The translations under genes were made by a program, and so were the position numbers. The notes beneath the pieces were generated by a model, which made no database searches, was not told where the DNA came from, and worked only from the letters and a program-made list of their open reading frames with translations. A stretch of 64,000 nt of DNA from Mimachlamys varia (lineage: Eukaryota > Mollusca > Bivalvia > Pectinida > Pectinidae), in contig OX392535.1 in the NCBI GenBank assembly GCA_947623455.1, forward strand, positions 42,494,688 through 42,558,687, given 5' to 3'. This document shows, piece after piece, positions 63,546-64,000 of this stretch. Every line of letters begins with the position of its first letter. The stretch's first letter is position 1.

Positions 63546-64000
63546 CATGTACAATAAAACCCTACTTACTGGAACTGTCGGGGACCTGAACATATACAGT
63601 AAAACCCTACTTACTGGAACTGTTGGGGACCTGAACATATACAGTAAAACCCTACTTACTGGAACTGTTGGGAACCTGAACATATACAGTAAAACCCTAC
63701 TTACTGGAACTGTTGGGGACCTGAACATTATACAGTAAAACCCTACTTACTGGAACTGTTGGGGACCTGATCATATACAGTAAAACCCTACTTACTGGAA
63801 CTGTTGGGGACCTGAACATATACAGTAAAACCCTACTTACTGGAACTGTTGGGGACCTGAACATATACAGTAAAACCCTACTTACTGGAACTGGTTGGGA
63901 CCTGATCATATACAGTAAAACCCTACTTACTGGTACTGTTGGGGACCTGAACATATACAGTAAAACCCTACTTACTGGAACTGTCGGGGACCTGAACATA
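63546..64000. repeat. 45-bp tandem array running off the right edge
   Basis: About ten copies of CAGTAAAACCCTACTTACTG, GAACTGTTGGGGACCTGAAC, ATATA. The window ends inside the array. Confidence 0.97.

Noticed and set aside
62661..63557. 298-codon plus frame with YNMGSGPIQFTSLGTIW repeats
   Set aside because: It lies within the 41-bp array, where three overlapping plus frames are all open because the unit has no stop.

Overview
This window looks like nuclear DNA of a marine bivalve mollusc. It is AT-rich and intron-bearing, and it is full of tRNA-headed SINEs, palindromic MITEs, a Helentron-like element with a C-tract/G-tract inverted repeat, mariner and LINE remnants, and long minisatellite arrays. 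That mix is typical of bivalve genomes. The species cannot be fixed from sequence alone. No prokaryotic, CRISPR, phage or viral gene signal was seen.

There is one well-supported protein gene, on the minus strand at 20505-15612. It has three exons, clean GT/AG junctions that keep frame, a TATA box upstream and a polyadenylation signal just after the stop. It encodes a predicted secreted protein of about 646 residues: a signal peptide, an Asn/Pro/Leu heptad segment, long glycine runs, no cysteine after the signal peptide, and an acidic C-terminal tail. Composition suggests an extracellular structural protein such as a shell-matrix, byssal or mantle protein, but no named family was recognised. 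A second, much weaker candidate is a 3'-terminal exon at 62249-61898 on the minus strand.

Layout: 1-4711, a 36/37-bp array with higher-order structure that runs off the left edge. 5-15 kb, SINEs, a hairpin cluster, reverse-transcriptase remnants and 22- and 85-bp arrays. 15.6-20.6 kb, the secreted-protein gene, with an array of perfect TAATTA-centred palindromes in intron 1. 22.9-31.8 kb, a 31-bp array, several inverted-repeat elements, another reverse-transcriptase remnant, and a SINE with a fresh 336-bp duplication. 32.1-33.9 kb, a 53-bp array whose unit carries a pol III B-box-like motif. 34-39 kb, mostly unassigned AT-rich DNA with one long palindromic MITE. 39.3-40.2 kb, a Helentron-like element with 158-bp internal repeats. 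41.6-50.4 kb, three large arrays (38, 36 and mixed 43/63 bp). 50.5-54.2 kb, a decayed mariner split by a 2.9-kb Tc1-like element. 55.4-64 kb, more arrays (25, 38, 48, 41 and 45 bp), the last running off the right edge.

Adding the coordinates, about 18-19 kb (close to 30%) of the window is tandem repeat and most of the rest is transposon debris or unassigned intergenic DNA. The many long frames inside the arrays come from stop-poor repeat units whose lengths are multiples of three and are not genes. I found no convincing new multi-gene system. The items most worth follow-up are the secreted glycine-rich gene with its palindrome-rich intron, the nested transposon, the B-box array, and the higher-order repeats.
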